Assembly: GCA_003225315.1 (NCBI GenBank)
Contig: QHZD01000031.1
Coordinates: forward strand, 1-64,000
Source of the DNA: Acidobacteriota bacterium
GTDB taxonomy: Bacteria; Acidobacteriota; Terriglobia; Acidiferrales; UBA7541
Length of the DNA: 64,000 nt
Reading direction: 5' to 3'
In this document: positions 44,001 to 51,560 of the stretch, piece by piece
Position numbering within the stretch: the first letter of the stretch is position 1
How the letters are laid out: every line of letters starts with the position of its first letter
Program-made: the position numbers and the translations under genes
The notes under the pieces: model-generated
Databases searched by the model: none
Seen by the model: only the letters and a program-made list of their open reading frames with translations
What the model was told of the DNA's origin: nothing

Positions 44001-44514
44001 CGCGTTGATCGCGGAAGCGATGGGGATGAAAGACTCCGAAGTGGACGAAATTCGCCTCGGCGCCTTGCTCCATGACATCGGCAAGGTTGGCATCCCAGAA
44101 AGCATTTTGAACAAAAACGGGCCGCTCAATCCCGAAGAGTGGGAGACGATGAAATCTCACGTCAGCTTTGGGGCGAAAATTCTCGATCCTCTGACGCCCC
44201 TCGCTCACATCCGCGATATGGTCCTTCACCACCACGAATTTTTCGACGGCTCCGGCTATCCGGAAGCATTGACCGGCGAGAAAATTCCTCTAGGGGCCCG
44301 CATCATTGCGGTCGCCGATGCCTACGATACGATTACCAGCGACCGCACCTATAAAAAGGCCAGGAATGCCACAGACGCGCTCGCTGAACTGGAGCGTTGC
44401 GCGAATGCGCAGTTTGACGGAGATATCGTGAAAGTTTTCGTCCGTACCATGCGGGCGCTCCCGAACCCGATTCTTGAGGTAGCGGCTGCCAGCAGCCCGA
44501 TGCGCGGTTCGTGA
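41080..44514 (+). CDS. Membrane-bound GAF-GGDEF-HD-GYP c-di-GMP turnover protein
   Basis: A 1144-residue signalling protein. Six or seven N-terminal helices run to about residue 205 (a 7TM-type sensor). Three GAF-like modules follow (about 230-385, 400-565 and 570-720). The GGDEF domain is intact, with RYGGDEFVI near 790-798, so diguanylate cyclase activity is plausible. The HD-GYP phosphodiesterase domain spans about 950-1130, with LLHDIGKVGIPE near 995-1006 and HHHEFFDGSGYP near 1046-1057, all metal ligands seeming present. One protein could thus both make and hydrolyse c-di-GMP. GTG at 41023 is an alternative start. The gene stands alone. Confidence 0.9.
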   Translation: MHQSFISLALLIATTLVAGFFAYVHSIKRQTYLLLWTAGWAVFALHYVGPTLAPNSAASPVQSALNHWLFALSGVLFFLGAQLYSQRKSWKFPALVVCIVFGFWAASNATSAVSVSVLIPASMLYVGVAVVFWQESRRQETLADRLLGVSFACWGVLWIALHIMNATPELQGPGMNVVAAAPCAFVAMLMVMALYEEEKRRIERNMLALSNLNLATSSFVGGEIQRMLSQALDRVLGVVRLPAGALFLHHGDPQGPTSVVAVGLSDDFCRAAQSEGLDDYLVGLVARLGGLLGFRDLRDDSLSALEKEKSIRRFRELALAQGLRSVVAISLQAKEQAFGVLLLGTPDSRRFTPAELRLLLALGHQIGMAVENSYLIQQTSRRSEELHVLNEIGRALSSTLNKEDLTRKVWEELRRLFDVENFYIAELDPLRDEIQFDLEVVNGERLPKRARSAGNHLTEYIIRTRQPVLIRDNYVGEAKKLGVEPLRTTGCFCGVPLVAYDHAIGAMAVYSDHERVFDEGHLELLRVLASEASIAIENARLFNDERTKARHLSLLNTISRNAIATLNPDEMLAKITEQLEAGLTYDHIGIGVLDYATREVVIQAEAGKRRGTLGQRIPLGSGLIGNVARNGQMAAYRPAAPADGASKPLLPDSVAAIALPVFYAEQLHGILFIESSRPVDFSEEEVLLLRTLADLIAGALHNALSFQKAQEQAITDGLTGVKTHRFFMEALSAEWKRSTRAGRAFALVLMDLDRFKFVNDFYGHLEGDLVLQRVGQILETNCRRSDVVARYGGDEFVILMPETNMEHARQLASKLRGWVSADPLLREKNISASFGIACYPLHGSSPQELIQVADASMYLSKHQGGNAVSTADHFDPNEAKKWKRDVLEAYLGVTLKRLFSTGPEAFEEIYQRLRQFTESLAATEPTSGKTAAASSQGPQALPQAVLDTVTSLAFAIDAKDHYTQGHSQKVSAYAALIAEAMGMKDSEVDEIRLGALLHDIGKVGIPESILNKNGPLNPEEWETMKSHVSFGAKILDPLTPLAHIRDMVLHHHEFFDGSGYPEALTGEKIPLGARIIAVADAYDTITSDRTYKKARNATDALAELERCANAQFDGDIVKVFVRTMRALPNPILEVAAASSPMRGS

Positions 44515-44907
44515 CGTGGACCTCTGCGTGAGGTTGCACGGGCCGCGATGATTTCAGACATGTTACTATCGCCCACCCGAGAAAAGGGTTTTGCCATGGA
44601 GAAATGACACGGACGGCATCCTCCTGGGCTTCAAGATCGGTCTGGGGTTCGTTCTCAGCCCTGCTGTCAGCTGGTGGATTTGTCGCAGAGTTGCCGCTTG
44701 GCGCCTCACTTTATTGTTTATGATGAAGACAGCTTGCACGTTTCAACGGGGAAACGGTGCAACGCCCACGGGATGGCTCACACGCGACGGTTTTACTGAT
44801 GACAAAAACAAAAGGTGCCGCTTTGCCGGTGTTGCTCGCAGGTTTTTTCCTCTTCCTTCGTTATCTCTGTGGATTTAAAGCACTTCTAGAATTTAACAAA
44901 ATTTCAC
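44515..44907. other. Intergenic stretch without a gene
   Basis: This lies between the c-di-GMP gene and the promoter of the HNH gene. An open frame at 44591-44878 has no recognisable product or good ribosome site and is not called. No terminator hairpin follows the upstream gene. Confidence 0.5.
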
Positions 44908-44937
44908 TTGACAAGCGAAGTACTAGTGTAGTAGACT
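44908..44937 (+). promoter_or_regulatory. Promoter with internal BlaI/MecI-like dyad
   Basis: TTGACA at 44908-44913 and TAGACT at 44932-44937 are 18 bases apart. Between them lies TACTAGTGTAGTA (44921-44933), with perfect 5-base arms. This resembles BlaI/MecI/CopY-family operators (TACTACA..TGTAGTA type), although the spacing is shorter than the classical box. Transcription would begin near 44944. Confidence 0.5.
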
Positions 44938-44956
44938 TATTCTTGTAAAGAACTGC

Positions 44957-44989
44957 GCCCCAACCGTCTGGTTGGGGCTTTTTGTTTTT
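44957..44989 (+). terminator. Strong intrinsic terminator in the leader of the HNH gene
   Basis: Nine-base arms (44957-44965 and 44970-44978, GCCCCAACC and complement) close a 4-base loop and are followed by an 11-base T-rich run. It lies only about 13 bases after the likely start of transcription and about 90 bases before the HNH start codon. A second copy of the right arm (TTGGGGC at 44988-44994) could pair with the same left arm instead. Confidence 0.7.
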
Positions 44990-45075
44990 GGGGCGACCCG
45001 CCCGGGTTCGTCTCCTTCGTGTCTCCCGGCTGTTGGCTGTCAGATTCTTTCTTATTCCCTCCCAAGGACAAAACT

Positions 45076-45789
45076 ATGAAACTCAGGCAAATCGACGCTG
45101 TCCAAGTGTGCAAAGAATTCGAAGACGTTCTCGTGCCGCGTCTCAAACTCTCGGTCCTTGAGCGCGCGATCTACTCGCATCTGTTCCGCCACACCCGCCT
45201 CGCGGGCAAGTCTCGTCTTCGCTTTTCGATTTTGTGGCTCGCCAACAATATGGGCATTAGGGGCAGAAGCGTGCGCACGGCGGTGCGCCGGCTGATCCAC
45301 AAAGGAGCTTTGCGCTTGATCGAACGGAGCAATCTCGGCCACTTGGTGGAGGTGACGTTGCCGAGTGAAGTCTGCGCGCCGCGCGTCAACCGAACCGGAA
45401 CGACGGCCCAGGCCAAGCCGCTCCTCAACCTCGACGAGATGGATTTCATGCGCACCCGCGACCTGCGCCAGGCCATCCACGCCCGCGAAGGGAGCGTGTG
45501 CTTCTACTGTTTGCGGCAGATCCCCAGCCGGGCCCACTGCCTGGATCACGTGGTGCCGCAAGCGGCGGGTGGGAGCAACTCCTACCGCAATCTGGTCTCC
45601 TGCTGCCTGGACTGCAACCCGCAAAAGAGCAATCGCCCGGCCGAAGATTTTCTGCGCGAGCTCTACCGCGAGGGTCGCTTGTCGGCCAAGGACCTCAGCG
45701 CACGCCTTCGCGCCCTCCAGGACCTGGCCGCAGGCAAGCTGCGCCCGAAACTTTCCAGCGCGGAGGATGCGGCACGCGAGCGAAGGTAA
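45076..45789 (+). CDS. Winged-helix and HNH endonuclease domain protein
   Basis: A 237-residue protein. The N-terminal part (about 1-100) has a winged-helix-like pattern (YSHLFRHTRLAGKSRLRFSILWLANNMGI, then VRTAVRRLIHKGALRLIE and a wing). The C-terminal HNH domain has zinc cysteines C142/C145 and C177/C180, the metal-binding D157-H158 (CLDHVVPQ) and N172 (YRNLV). It is likely a DNA-binding nuclease. AGGA is 8 bases before the ATG. Its leader holds a promoter with a dyad and an early terminator, so expression appears tightly conditional. It is not next to a methylase or other restriction gene; a homing-like or defence role is open. Confidence 0.78.
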   Translation: MKLRQIDAVQVCKEFEDVLVPRLKLSVLERAIYSHLFRHTRLAGKSRLRFSILWLANNMGIRGRSVRTAVRRLIHKGALRLIERSNLGHLVEVTLPSEVCAPRVNRTGTTAQAKPLLNLDEMDFMRTRDLRQAIHAREGSVCFYCLRQIPSRAHCLDHVVPQAAGGSNSYRNLVSCCLDCNPQKSNRPAEDFLRELYREGRLSAKDLSARLRALQDLAAGKLRPKLSSAEDAARERR

Positions 45790-45823
45790 GGCGCGCACCT
45801 CGTGATCCTCTGAAGATAGGTAT

Positions 45824-46312
45824 TCAGCGCGCGTCGAGATCCATGTCCTTAATCGGCAAGTCCCAGTGTGCTTCCAGGATCTCGAACCGGCGCTGCTCTT
45901 CTTTCTTGTAGCTCTCCTGGTCCGGAAAGAGCTGTTTGATCAAGGTGGAGCTGTCAAAATTGTCGTTGGCGATCGCTGCGTTCTTGAAGACGATAGTGAC
46001 CCGATAGTCCCAGCGGCCGTCTTCCGTGGTGTGATAGCGCGGAACGGTCATGCTCACCTTTAGCATCCGGCCCAATTCGATTTCTTTTTTCAAAACCGGA
46101 TAATGGTTCTTCTTGAAGAGCGCCAAAAACTCCTCGGCATGTCCCCATTTCGTCTTGTAGTAGTATTCAATCACGTAAGGTTGCTCTTTTCCCTCGGCCG
46201 CCATTGTGCTCTGTCCTGCTCGGGCTCCGGGATAGGCAACGCTCAGTAACATAATGAACGCGAAGGCCACCATCAGCGGCCAGGACAGCCTGTGTGAAGC
46301 TTGCTTTTGCAT
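45824..46312 (-). CDS. Secreted protein of unknown function, possibly dimeric alpha-beta barrel
   Basis: A 162-residue protein with a signal peptide (about residues 1-33, ending at ARA-GQS). The mature part is an alpha/beta domain: YVIEYYYKTKWGHAEEFLALFKKNHYPVLKKEIELG, then RYHTTEDGRWDYRVTIVFKN, which hints at a ferredoxin-like/EthD-like fold. No active-site motif was recognised. It is convergent with the HNH gene, 34 bases away, and 190 bases upstream of the lysyl-oxidase-like gene's stop on the same strand. It is probably a stand-alone exported protein. Confidence 0.65.
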   Translation of the reverse strand: MQKQASHRLSWPLMVAFAFIMLLSVAYPGARAGQSTMAAEGKEQPYVIEYYYKTKWGHAEEFLALFKKNHYPVLKKEIELGRMLKVSMTVPRYHTTEDGRWDYRVTIVFKNAAIANDNFDSSTLIKQLFPDQESYKKEEQRRFEILEAHWDLPIKDMDLDAR

Positions 46313-46502
46313 ATTCTTTCTCCTCTAAAAACAGCGCGTCAAACGTACTCGTTCCTCCCGGCAATGCAAGGCAAAATTTGCAGCAGGGCAAGCCGCAGCG
46401 GCGGAGAAAATCGGAGAGTACTTTGGAGAGAAAATAAGTGAGGCGTGGCGGCGAATCCGCGCGCCTCGGGAGACGACTGTAATTTACAGACTGGGCCGGA
46501 AC

Positions 46503-47312
46503 CTACGGAAGGACTTGAATCGATGGCCCGGTGTTGCCGTGTTTCGCGGTGAACTGAAACTTAATGGCGCCTGTGTTGTTCGTATAGTCGGATTCGGGAA
46601 TCAGAAGATCGGGATTCACGTGCATTTCCAGAACGTACGTGCCATCCACGAGGCCATCGATTTGTGCGAACTGGCACGGGATTTGAGGCGGATACTGATC
46701 CTCCCAACCGACCGAAAGTCCCTGCTGCGTATCGCAGTTCTGGTAAGCAGCGGGCCCAGCCGTGGAAAGGTACGGCGTGTCATCCGAGATACAGAATCCT
46801 TGCTTTCGAGTGGTCTTCAACTGTCCCTGAGACAATGCCAAGGCGATTAGCTGGGCATTGATGCCCGTGTTTGACGCGATGGTTAGATCCCTGTTGGCGA
46901 CCCACGTATTGTATCCATCAAGGCTCCAAACGCGGTAGTCCGCAAACTGCTGGAAGTGGTAGTGCTGGTGACAGTCGTCAAAAAGGAACAGGCTTCCGCA
47001 GCTGCCGGGATTTCCGATGACGAGGTCGGCCTTGCCCACGTTTGCAGTGCTCCCATTGAAGCGCAGGAGGAGATGTTTTCCGGGCGAGGTGACGCAGTTC
47101 TCTTTGACGGTACAAGTGCTGTTGCCGAACGTTTCCTCGGTAACGAACATCTGAGCGCCCAACAACGCCTGATCCACAATCAGGTCCGGCATTTTGGGGC
47201 CAATTTGCGTGGCACACGAGCCTTGCTGAGCGCCCACCGGAGAGCCGAAAGGAGGGCAGAGCACTACGGCGAGCAAGGTTAAAATAGAAATCTTTAATCC
47301 TGGAGTCTTCAT
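46503..47312 (-). CDS. Lysyl-oxidase-like copper enzyme
   Basis: A 269-residue protein with a signal peptide (about residues 1-29). The lysyl-oxidase domain shows the copper motif D112-x-C114-H115-x-H117-x-H119 (DDCHQHYHF). The cofactor-forming residues of animal LOX (Lys in GHKASFC, Tyr in CWDTY) have likely counterparts K170 (RKQGFC) and Y207 (WEDQY). The C-terminal block IDGLVDGTYVLEMHVNP...ESDYTNN matches the LOX end region very well. LOX oxidises lysine side chains to aldehydes, which crosslink proteins. Eight cysteines may form disulfides. AAGGA precedes the ATG. It shares direction with the secreted 322-residue protein upstream. Confidence 0.82.
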   Translation of the reverse strand: MKTPGLKISILTLLAVVLCPPFGSPVGAQQGSCATQIGPKMPDLIVDQALLGAQMFVTEETFGNSTCTVKENCVTSPGKHLLLRFNGSTANVGKADLVIGNPGSCGSLFLFDDCHQHYHFQQFADYRVWSLDGYNTWVANRDLTIASNTGINAQLIALALSQGQLKTTRKQGFCISDDTPYLSTAGPAAYQNCDTQQGLSVGWEDQYPPQIPCQFAQIDGLVDGTYVLEMHVNPDLLIPESDYTNNTGAIKFQFTAKHGNTGPSIQVLP

Positions 47313-47400
47313 GGTTCCTTATCCTTTTTCTTAATGGAATTTGGAATCGCAAATTCCCGAGAGTGTCCCGAAATTGCCGGCTCCTAACCTCCAAACAAAT

Positions 47401-47440
47401 GAGGGAGGCCAACCGGGCCAAAGCCCGCTTCACCTCCCTC
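47401..47440 (-). terminator. Stem-loop between two secreted-protein genes
   Basis: Outer arms GAGGGAGG (47401-47408) and CCTCCCTC (47433-47440) enclose an inner CGGGC/GCCCG hairpin (47414-47427). On the minus strand the stem is followed by ATTTGTTTGG, a weak U-run. It could terminate the 47532 gene or act as a processing or control element before the lysyl-oxidase gene. The nested structure is more elaborate than a simple terminator. Confidence 0.45.
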
Positions 47441-47531
47441 AGATGGAATTTCTCCTCTCCCAAGGGAACCCATACACGCGTCTCAGCTCGCATCGCCTCG
47501 TCGCGTCTCTGGGAGCGGAGACACAGTCCAG

Positions 47532-48500
47532 TTACTGTCCAACGGGTGCGTTCCCGAAGGTCACGTCGTGCCGCAGATCGTTAGGCTTGAAGGTCACCGT
47601 AATCTGCGTATCCACGGGGCTTTGGTTTTTGTCGTCGACGGTGTTCGCCGTCACAACGTACGTGCCGGTGCCGTCAGTCACATCCTCAACGACCGTGTAC
47701 TTGCCCGGCACCAGGTTGAACAACCCGGGGAAGCAGTCCTTTAAATGGGCAATCGTGTACATCTTGCCGTTGATCTGAGCGCCAAGCGGGTCGGTGACCG
47801 TGAATCCCCAGCCTCCATAGTGAATTTCACCCAAAGCCGGTTCACGAATGCCATTGCCATTCGCGTCGATGAACTTGAAAACGGACATGCAAGCTATGGC
47901 AACAACCGGGCCCTTCACCTTGAAATTGTCCACCTTGGAGAACGCCGGAACGAAGCCGTGAAAACAGCCGTTCCCGCAGGGATTGTCCACTTTCGTGGGG
48001 TCGCCAAGAAACTGTCCGACTGGTGTTACCCACGCTTTATACACTCCGCCGTTGTTCGGAGTGTCGTTGAACGGGCAGAGTTCAACGGTGACTCCGCCGC
48101 TGCCCCCAGTATTTGGGAAAGTCGGATGAATGGAAGCGGAGGTTATCAGCCCTCCCGAAACGGTCAACACCCGGAACTGTACAGCATCGGTGCTGAGCAG
48201 AGTCTTCCCGCTTGGGTCAGTCACTTGGAAGTAGTAATCCCCATCGGGAAGTCCAGCCGCCGTTGGAGGAGCGCTAGGCCCCGGCCCGCCGTCGAGATAC
48301 ACGCCGGAGGGACCGCACTTCGTGCTGTACTGGTTTTGGTTGACGACTCCGCCAGTAATATCAGTGGTGAAAATCGCACCCGAAAGCGGTGGGGATGCAG
48401 CATTCACCGAAAACTTAGGGATAGAAACCAACAACGCAGCAAATACTAGTGAGAAGGCTATTACTGACAGCCATTTCCTCTTCACACGAACCGTGCTCAT
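47532..48500 (-). CDS. Secreted protein with SdrD-B-like domain
   Basis: A 322-residue protein with a signal peptide after a basic start (about residues 1-33, ending NAA-SP). The N-terminal half is a beta-rich region with a cysteine-containing Gly/Pro loop. The C-terminal part from about 205 has SVFKFIDANGNGIREPALGEIHYGGWGFTV, which resembles the Ca-binding SdrD B-type (Cna-B-like) repeat of surface proteins, followed by VPGKYTVVEDV. The ATG at 48500 is supported by GGAGG at 7 bases; the longer frame is not. It lies upstream of the lysyl-oxidase gene and could be a substrate or partner, but this is conjecture. Confidence 0.72.
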   Translation of the reverse strand: MSTVRVKRKWLSVIAFSLVFAALLVSIPKFSVNAASPPLSGAIFTTDITGGVVNQNQYSTKCGPSGVYLDGGPGPSAPPTAAGLPDGDYYFQVTDPSGKTLLSTDAVQFRVLTVSGGLITSASIHPTFPNTGGSGGVTVELCPFNDTPNNGGVYKAWVTPVGQFLGDPTKVDNPCGNGCFHGFVPAFSKVDNFKVKGPVVAIACMSVFKFIDANGNGIREPALGEIHYGGWGFTVTDPLGAQINGKMYTIAHLKDCFPGLFNLVPGKYTVVEDVTDGTGTYVVTANTVDDKNQSPVDTQITVTFKPNDLRHDVTFGNAPVGQ

Positions 48501-48879
48501 GTATTTCCTCCATACGAAATTGAGATGGAACTGCGTGGCCCCCGGAATGACTGCAGAAGCAAGTGGACAGAGCTGTGCTTTTGAAACTGAAACTAAGTTA
48601 AAACCGTGCAATCCGGATGCCAAGGAAAATGAATTTCGCGTCTCTGATGCCTGTGGCCAGGTCGTGTATTATCAAGGACATAAAAAATGAATTTTTCATT
48701 CATTAGCACGCTGGTTGCAGTTCAGGCGCCGAAAGGACAAAATTGCTGCACACTACTGGCACGTAAACTCCATATTCTTACGTACGGCTCAGCAACATCG
48801 CATCGGAGTCCGGAGTAAAATCATTCGCGCAGGAGCGCGAACTTGCTCCATTTAAGGATCCCCGCTCGGAGGCGGCTGA
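48501..48879. other. Divergent intergenic region
   Basis: This region lies between the secreted-protein gene and the OsmC gene. No gene was seen. It must include both promoters, but no clear hexamer pair or operator stood out. Confidence 0.45.
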
Positions 48880-49290
48880 ATGCAATCTGGAATAATAAAG
48901 TGGGTCGGGGAACAAAAATTTGTTGCCACAAGCCCGTCTGGGCACGCGATTTCCGTCGATTCGGACCGGAGCTCAAATAAAGCACCCGGACCGATGGAAC
49001 TCGTATTGTTGGCGCTGGGCGCTTGCACCGCGACCGACGTGGTCATAATCTTGGAAAAGAAACGGCAGAGACTCGAATCGCTCGAAGTAATTTGCTCCGG
49101 CGAACGCGCGGCCGACCCGCCCACGGTTTGGACCAAGCTGGAAATCCTCTATCGCCTCCGCGGCCAACTCGACGACGCAGCCGTAAAGCACGCCATCCAG
49201 CTCAGCGAGGACAAGTATTGTTCCGTGGCTGCCATGCTCAAGAAAACGGCGGCACTTTCCTGGCGCTATGAAATTCTTCCGCCAGCCTGA
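48880..49290 (+). CDS. OsmC-family peroxide-reducing protein
   Basis: A 136-residue OsmC/Ohr-superfamily protein. The two redox cysteines are C49 (LGACTATDV) and C114 (DKYCSVAAML), as needed for reduction of organic peroxides. The central NKAPGPMELVLLALG helix is typical of the YhfA-like branch. GGAGG lies about 10 bases before the ATG. It stands upstream of fabH by 106 bases in the same direction. Substrate preference is not readable. Confidence 0.87.
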   Translation: MQSGIIKWVGEQKFVATSPSGHAISVDSDRSSNKAPGPMELVLLALGACTATDVVIILEKKRQRLESLEVICSGERAADPPTVWTKLEILYRLRGQLDDAAVKHAIQLSEDKYCSVAAMLKKTAALSWRYEILPPA

Positions 49291-49396
49291 GTTATCTCCT
49301 GCAGTTCTGAAGAAATCCGGACTGCGCCTTGTACCCCAGAAGGCTATCGAATAAAATTCATCGTCTTTGTTCAAGTTGCCATTCGCAAGGAGCATC

Positions 49397-50392
49397 ATGT
49401 CCCATCGCCTCGCGGCAAAAATTACGGGTGTAGCCGGTTACGTTCCGCCCAAGGTGATGACCAACGCGGATCTGGAGAAAATCGTCGAAACCAACGACGA
49501 ATGGATCCGCACGCGCACCGGCATCCGGGAACGCCACGTCGCGGAGAATGGCACGGCCACTTCGCAAATGGCTACGGAAGCCGCCAAGGTGTTATTGGCG
49601 CAAACCGGAACGGATCCTGCGGAAATCGACTTGATTGTGCTTGCCAGCGTTACCCCGGACATGTTTTTCCCTGCCACCGCCTGCCTGGTGCAGGAGCGCA
49701 TTCGTGCAAGAAAAGCGTGGGGCTTTGACTTGTCCGCGGCGTGCTCCGGGTTTGCCTACGCACTCACCGTCGGCGCACAGTTCGTCGGCGCGGGCACGCA
49801 CAAAAAAGTGTTGGTCATCGGAAGCGATACGATGACTTCCGTGCTCGACTATAAGGATCGCTCCACGTGTGTATTGTTCGGCGATGGCGCGGGTGCCGTG
49901 CTGCTGGAATCAGCCGGCCCGAACGAAGGCATCATCGATTTCGTTCACGATGTGGATGGCGCTGGAGGAGCGTTTCTTTACATGCCGGGCGGCGGGTCGC
50001 TCCATCCCGCCAGTCAGGAGACTGTCGCGAAACGGATGCACTATGTCCACCAGGAAGGGTCGCAAGTATTTAAATACGCGGTGCGGCGCATGTCGGAAAT
50101 GGCGGCCCATCTCCTTGAGAAGAATGGCTTCAAGAACGAGGACCTGAAACTCCTAGTGCCTCACCAGGCCAATCTTCGTATTATTCGGGCCACGCAGGAG
50201 CGGCTGGGCGTCGACGATTCCAAGGTGATGGTTAACATCGACCGCTATGGAAATACCACGGGTGGCACCATCCCGCTTGGTCTCCGCGACGCTGTGGACG
50301 AAGGCCGCCTCCACAAGGGCGACTTGGTGCTAATCGTCACTGTTGGCGCCGGCTACACCACTGGCGGCGTATTGCTGCGCTGGGCATACTAA
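49397..50392 (+). CDS. fabH: 3-oxoacyl-ACP synthase III (FabH)
   Basis: A 331-residue condensing enzyme that starts fatty-acid synthesis from acyl-CoA and malonyl-ACP. The triad is C116 (SAACSGF), H256 (PHQANLR) and N286 ([10 protein letters not shown]). In most FabH the last motif reads GNTSAAT/S, so the TGG there is a variation near the active site. Start-region motifs ([16 protein letters not shown]) are intact. AGGA is 7 bases before the ATG. No other fab genes are near. A role in specialised acyl precursor supply is possible. Confidence 0.9.
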   Translation: MSHRLAAKITGVAGYVPPKVMTNADLEKIVETNDEWIRTRTGIRERHVAENGTATSQMATEAAKVLLAQTGTDPAEIDLIVLASVTPDMFFPATACLVQERIRARKAWGFDLSAACSGFAYALTVGAQFVGAGTHKKVLVIGSDTMTSVLDYKDRSTCVLFGDGAGAVLLESAGPNEGIIDFVHDVDGAGGAFLYMPGGGSLHPASQETVAKRMHYVHQEGSQVFKYAVRRMSEMAAHLLEKNGFKNEDLKLLVPHQANLRIIRATQERLGVDDSKVMVNIDRYGNTTGGTIPLGLRDAVDEGRLHKGDLVLIVTVGAGYTTGGVLLRWAY

Positions 50393-50422
50393 GAAATTAT
50401 CGGGAGCCGATTAGGGGCTGAA

Positions 50423-50827
50423 TTAACAGGACCGCAGTGAAGCTGCGAGATCGAGATTCGCCTGAAGCCGGCGGTCAACCTGAACAGCGGCGTAGCGGGC
50501 ACAGATTACGCGTTCGCGTTCGCTCCACACGGCCAAAGAGGGAATCCTCTTGCCGAGAAAGGCGTCCAGGGCCTCGATAAACCGGTAATAAACGCGAACC
50601 GGTCCTAACCCGCTGCGATTTGGGTGCAGATCGGGAGTCAAATCATGCAGGCCCGCCAATGTTTGGAAATGCTGCGGCGTAAGACGCCCATTCTCTACCT
50701 GAGCCGCAACCAATACGCGGTCAGAAACAGGCTGAGCCGCGACGCCCGCCAGCACAGCCCGCCAGTAATAAAGCGCGAACTGTGACAGGGCTACGATGGA
50801 GATCGCAAGTAGCATGGCGCTAAACAT
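50423..50827 (-). CDS. Small membrane-anchored protein of unknown function
   Basis: A 134-residue protein with one N-terminal hydrophobic segment (about 2-24) and a helical, Arg/Leu-rich rest. No family was recognised. GAGGA is directly before the ATG, which supports translation. It is convergent with fabH, 30 bases away. The gene may be lineage-specific. Confidence 0.5.
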   Translation of the reverse strand: MFSAMLLAISIVALSQFALYYWRAVLAGVAAQPVSDRVLVAAQVENGRLTPQHFQTLAGLHDLTPDLHPNRSGLGPVRVYYRFIEALDAFLGKRIPSLAVWSERERVICARYAAVQVDRRLQANLDLAASLRSC

Positions 50828-51031
50828 TCCTCAGCCTCTAAAGGGATTGTGGCAGCCAGCAAAATAGATGCCAATAGTCCTGAAGTACCAGTGGAGTGGA
50901 ACTAACAACTGTAACCAATTGGGAACATTTCTGACTCACCTTTGTGAAATGGACTTGGGAATGGAAGTTTGCATTGCCGCGCATTTTCCAGTAACCTACC
51001 AGGAATCAATAACTTACAGAGGTATCCAGCC

Positions 51032-51520
51032 ATGGGAAAATCCTTTCAATTCCTGCTGATCGCAGGCTCTTTTCTATGCCTTAGCGCCCTGCTGGCGCAG
51101 GGGCGGCCTTTGCCTCACGCGGCTGGCGAGCACGCAACGGACCGCGAAGCCATTGGCGCAGTCCTCCAGGCTCAGCAATCCGCGTGGAATCGGGCCGACG
51201 TTGGCGCCTTCCTGCAAGGCTACTGGCATTCTCCGGAACTGACATTCTCGGGGAGTAGTGGCGTCGCCCGCGGCTGGGATGGTGTGCTGGCGCGGTACAA
51301 GAAAAACTATCCAGATCGCGCCGCGATGGGCCAGCTCGATTTTTCAGACCTGGAGTTTCGTTTTCTGGGACCGGACGCCGCGCTCGTTTTGGGAAAATGG
51401 CATTTGAAGCGCGAAAAAGATGAAGTCGGCGGAGTGTTCACGCTCGTATGGCAGCACTTCCCGGAAGGATGGAAGATCATCCACGATCACACCAGCGCTG
51501 TGGTGGAGAAATCTCACTGA
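51032..51520 (+). CDS. Secreted SnoaL/DUF4440-like (NTF2-fold) protein
   Basis: A 162-residue protein with a signal peptide (about residues 1-24). The mature part resembles NTF2-like DUF4440: DREAIGAVLQAQQSAWNRADVGAFLQGYWHSPELTFSGS, then FSDLEFRFLGPDAALVLGKWHL and FTLVWQHFPEGWKIIHDHTSA. These cone-shaped domains bind small ligands or act as enzymes; none is identified here. ATG at 51032 follows AGAGG by about 10 bases and is better than the 50969 start, which has a non-signal extension. It is convergent with the metF-like gene, 40 bases away. Confidence 0.75.
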   Translation: MGKSFQFLLIAGSFLCLSALLAQGRPLPHAAGEHATDREAIGAVLQAQQSAWNRADVGAFLQGYWHSPELTFSGSSGVARGWDGVLARYKKNYPDRAAMGQLDFSDLEFRFLGPDAALVLGKWHLKREKDEVGGVFTLVWQHFPEGWKIIHDHTSAVVEKSH

Positions 51521-51560
51521 GTTTGAAACATGTAGCGCGATTTCCCACAGGAAGTAAAGG

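Noticed and set aside
44591-44878. Possible small gene before the HNH leader
   Set aside because: There is no ribosome site, no recognisable domain, and its composition is that of non-coding DNA.
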